Shown here piece after piece: positions 63,876 through 64,000 of a DNA stretch of 64,000 nucleotides. The notes below the pieces were generated by a model. The model was not told the DNA's origin and searched no databases. It was given only the letters and a program-made list of their open reading frames with translations. The DNA is from Nonlabens sp. Ci31. GTDB lineage: Bacteria; Bacteroidota; Bacteroidia; Flavobacteriales; Flavobacteriaceae. Location of the stretch: NCBI RefSeq assembly GCF_012974865.1, contig NZ_CP043633.1, positions 1,869,001 to 1,933,000 on the forward strand, read 5' to 3'. Both the position numbers and the translations under genes were made by a program. Numbering within the stretch: the stretch's first letter is position 1; each line of letters starts with the position of its first letter.

Positions 63876-64000
63876 TTAATAACCTTTGTCATGCACTCCA
63901 CTTATCGCACGTCCAGAGGGGTCGTTCATATTCTTAAAGGCTTCATCCCATTCTAATGCGACCGGTGTAGAGCAAGCGACTGATTTTAAGGAAGGTACAC
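63876..64000 (-). CDS. C-terminal fragment of an unidentified protein
   Basis: An open frame enters from the window's right edge and ends at TAA 63876-63878. The visible ~40 residues (SLKSVACSTPVALEWDEAFK and on to SGVHDKGY) match no family I know. The gene is on the same strand as the trp operon and ends ~40 bases before its promoter element. Confidence 0.55.
   Translation of the reverse strand, partial: VPSLKSVACSTPVALEWDEAFKNMNDPSGRAISGVHDKGY

Overview
This window looks like a chromosomal segment of a marine member of the Flavobacteriia (Bacteroidota). Evidence: an AT-rich sequence, several promoters of the Bacteroidota type (TAnnTTTG), many short lipoproteins, his and trp operons in flavobacterial order, and families such as flavobacterial aromatic amino acid hydroxylase and VPS10/Asp-box proteins. 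The genus cannot be fixed from the sequence alone. No rRNA, phage, transposase or CRISPR array was seen; there is one tRNA (Arg, TCG).

Layout. (1) 1-9319, minus strand: a five-gene Pel-like exopolysaccharide locus: PelF-type glycosyltransferase, PelG-type transporter, a GH114/GH166-like hydrolase, a large polytopic membrane protein, and a giant lipoprotein cut by the window edge. That lipoprotein joins a CE4-like deacetylase domain (DUF2194-like), a helical repeat region and the start of what may be a beta-barrel. No PelD-like c-di-GMP receptor is visible. (2) 9556-19237, plus strand: a STAS-like protein, glgA-glgC-glgB, a decayed DUF4136 lipoprotein, an ABM monooxygenase joined in frame to a degenerate GlcG/HbpS remnant, and a GH31 alpha-glucosidase. 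(3) 19464-25779: a small secreted protein and an RND efflux operon. (4) 25962-30092: NhaA, a LysR regulator, and a divergent three-gene unit ending in an SbtA-type bicarbonate transporter. (5) 30179-35783: a GT9 enzyme, tRNA-Arg, two tandem cassettes each carrying a GIY-YIG ORF and a 22-bp copy of the tRNA 5' end, a small protein, and a large Asp-box protein. (6) 35923-46764: accessory genes, including a beta-barrel protein, a PPOX protein, a broken DUF4291 gene, lipoproteins, AraC, rhodanese, an orphan HATPase, PhhA, TetR and an old yellow enzyme. (7) 46739-56225, minus strand: hisG-D-C-B-H-A-(GNAT)-F-IE behind a leader peptide with four consecutive His codons and a terminator. hisF and the GNAT gene each carry several single-base frameshifts, and hisIE runs in frame into a lipoprotein. 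(8) 56318-63837, minus strand: trpE-(lipoprotein)-G-D-C-F-B-A behind a leader peptide with three consecutive Trp codons and a terminator. The trpD-trpC junction holds ten tandem 20-bp palindromes.

The genes form coherent systems: polysaccharide synthesis and export, glycogen synthesis and breakdown, drug efflux, inorganic carbon or sodium transport, and attenuated histidine and tryptophan synthesis. Over these lie several short-repeat families. The 14-22 bp palindrome around GCTTTCGCGAAAGC occurs ten times, both between and inside genes. CCCTTCGA...TCAGGG-type elements sit inside hisF, hisH and a signal peptide. There are GC-rich palindromes beside the GIY-YIG cassettes, his-spacer hairpins, and the trp array.
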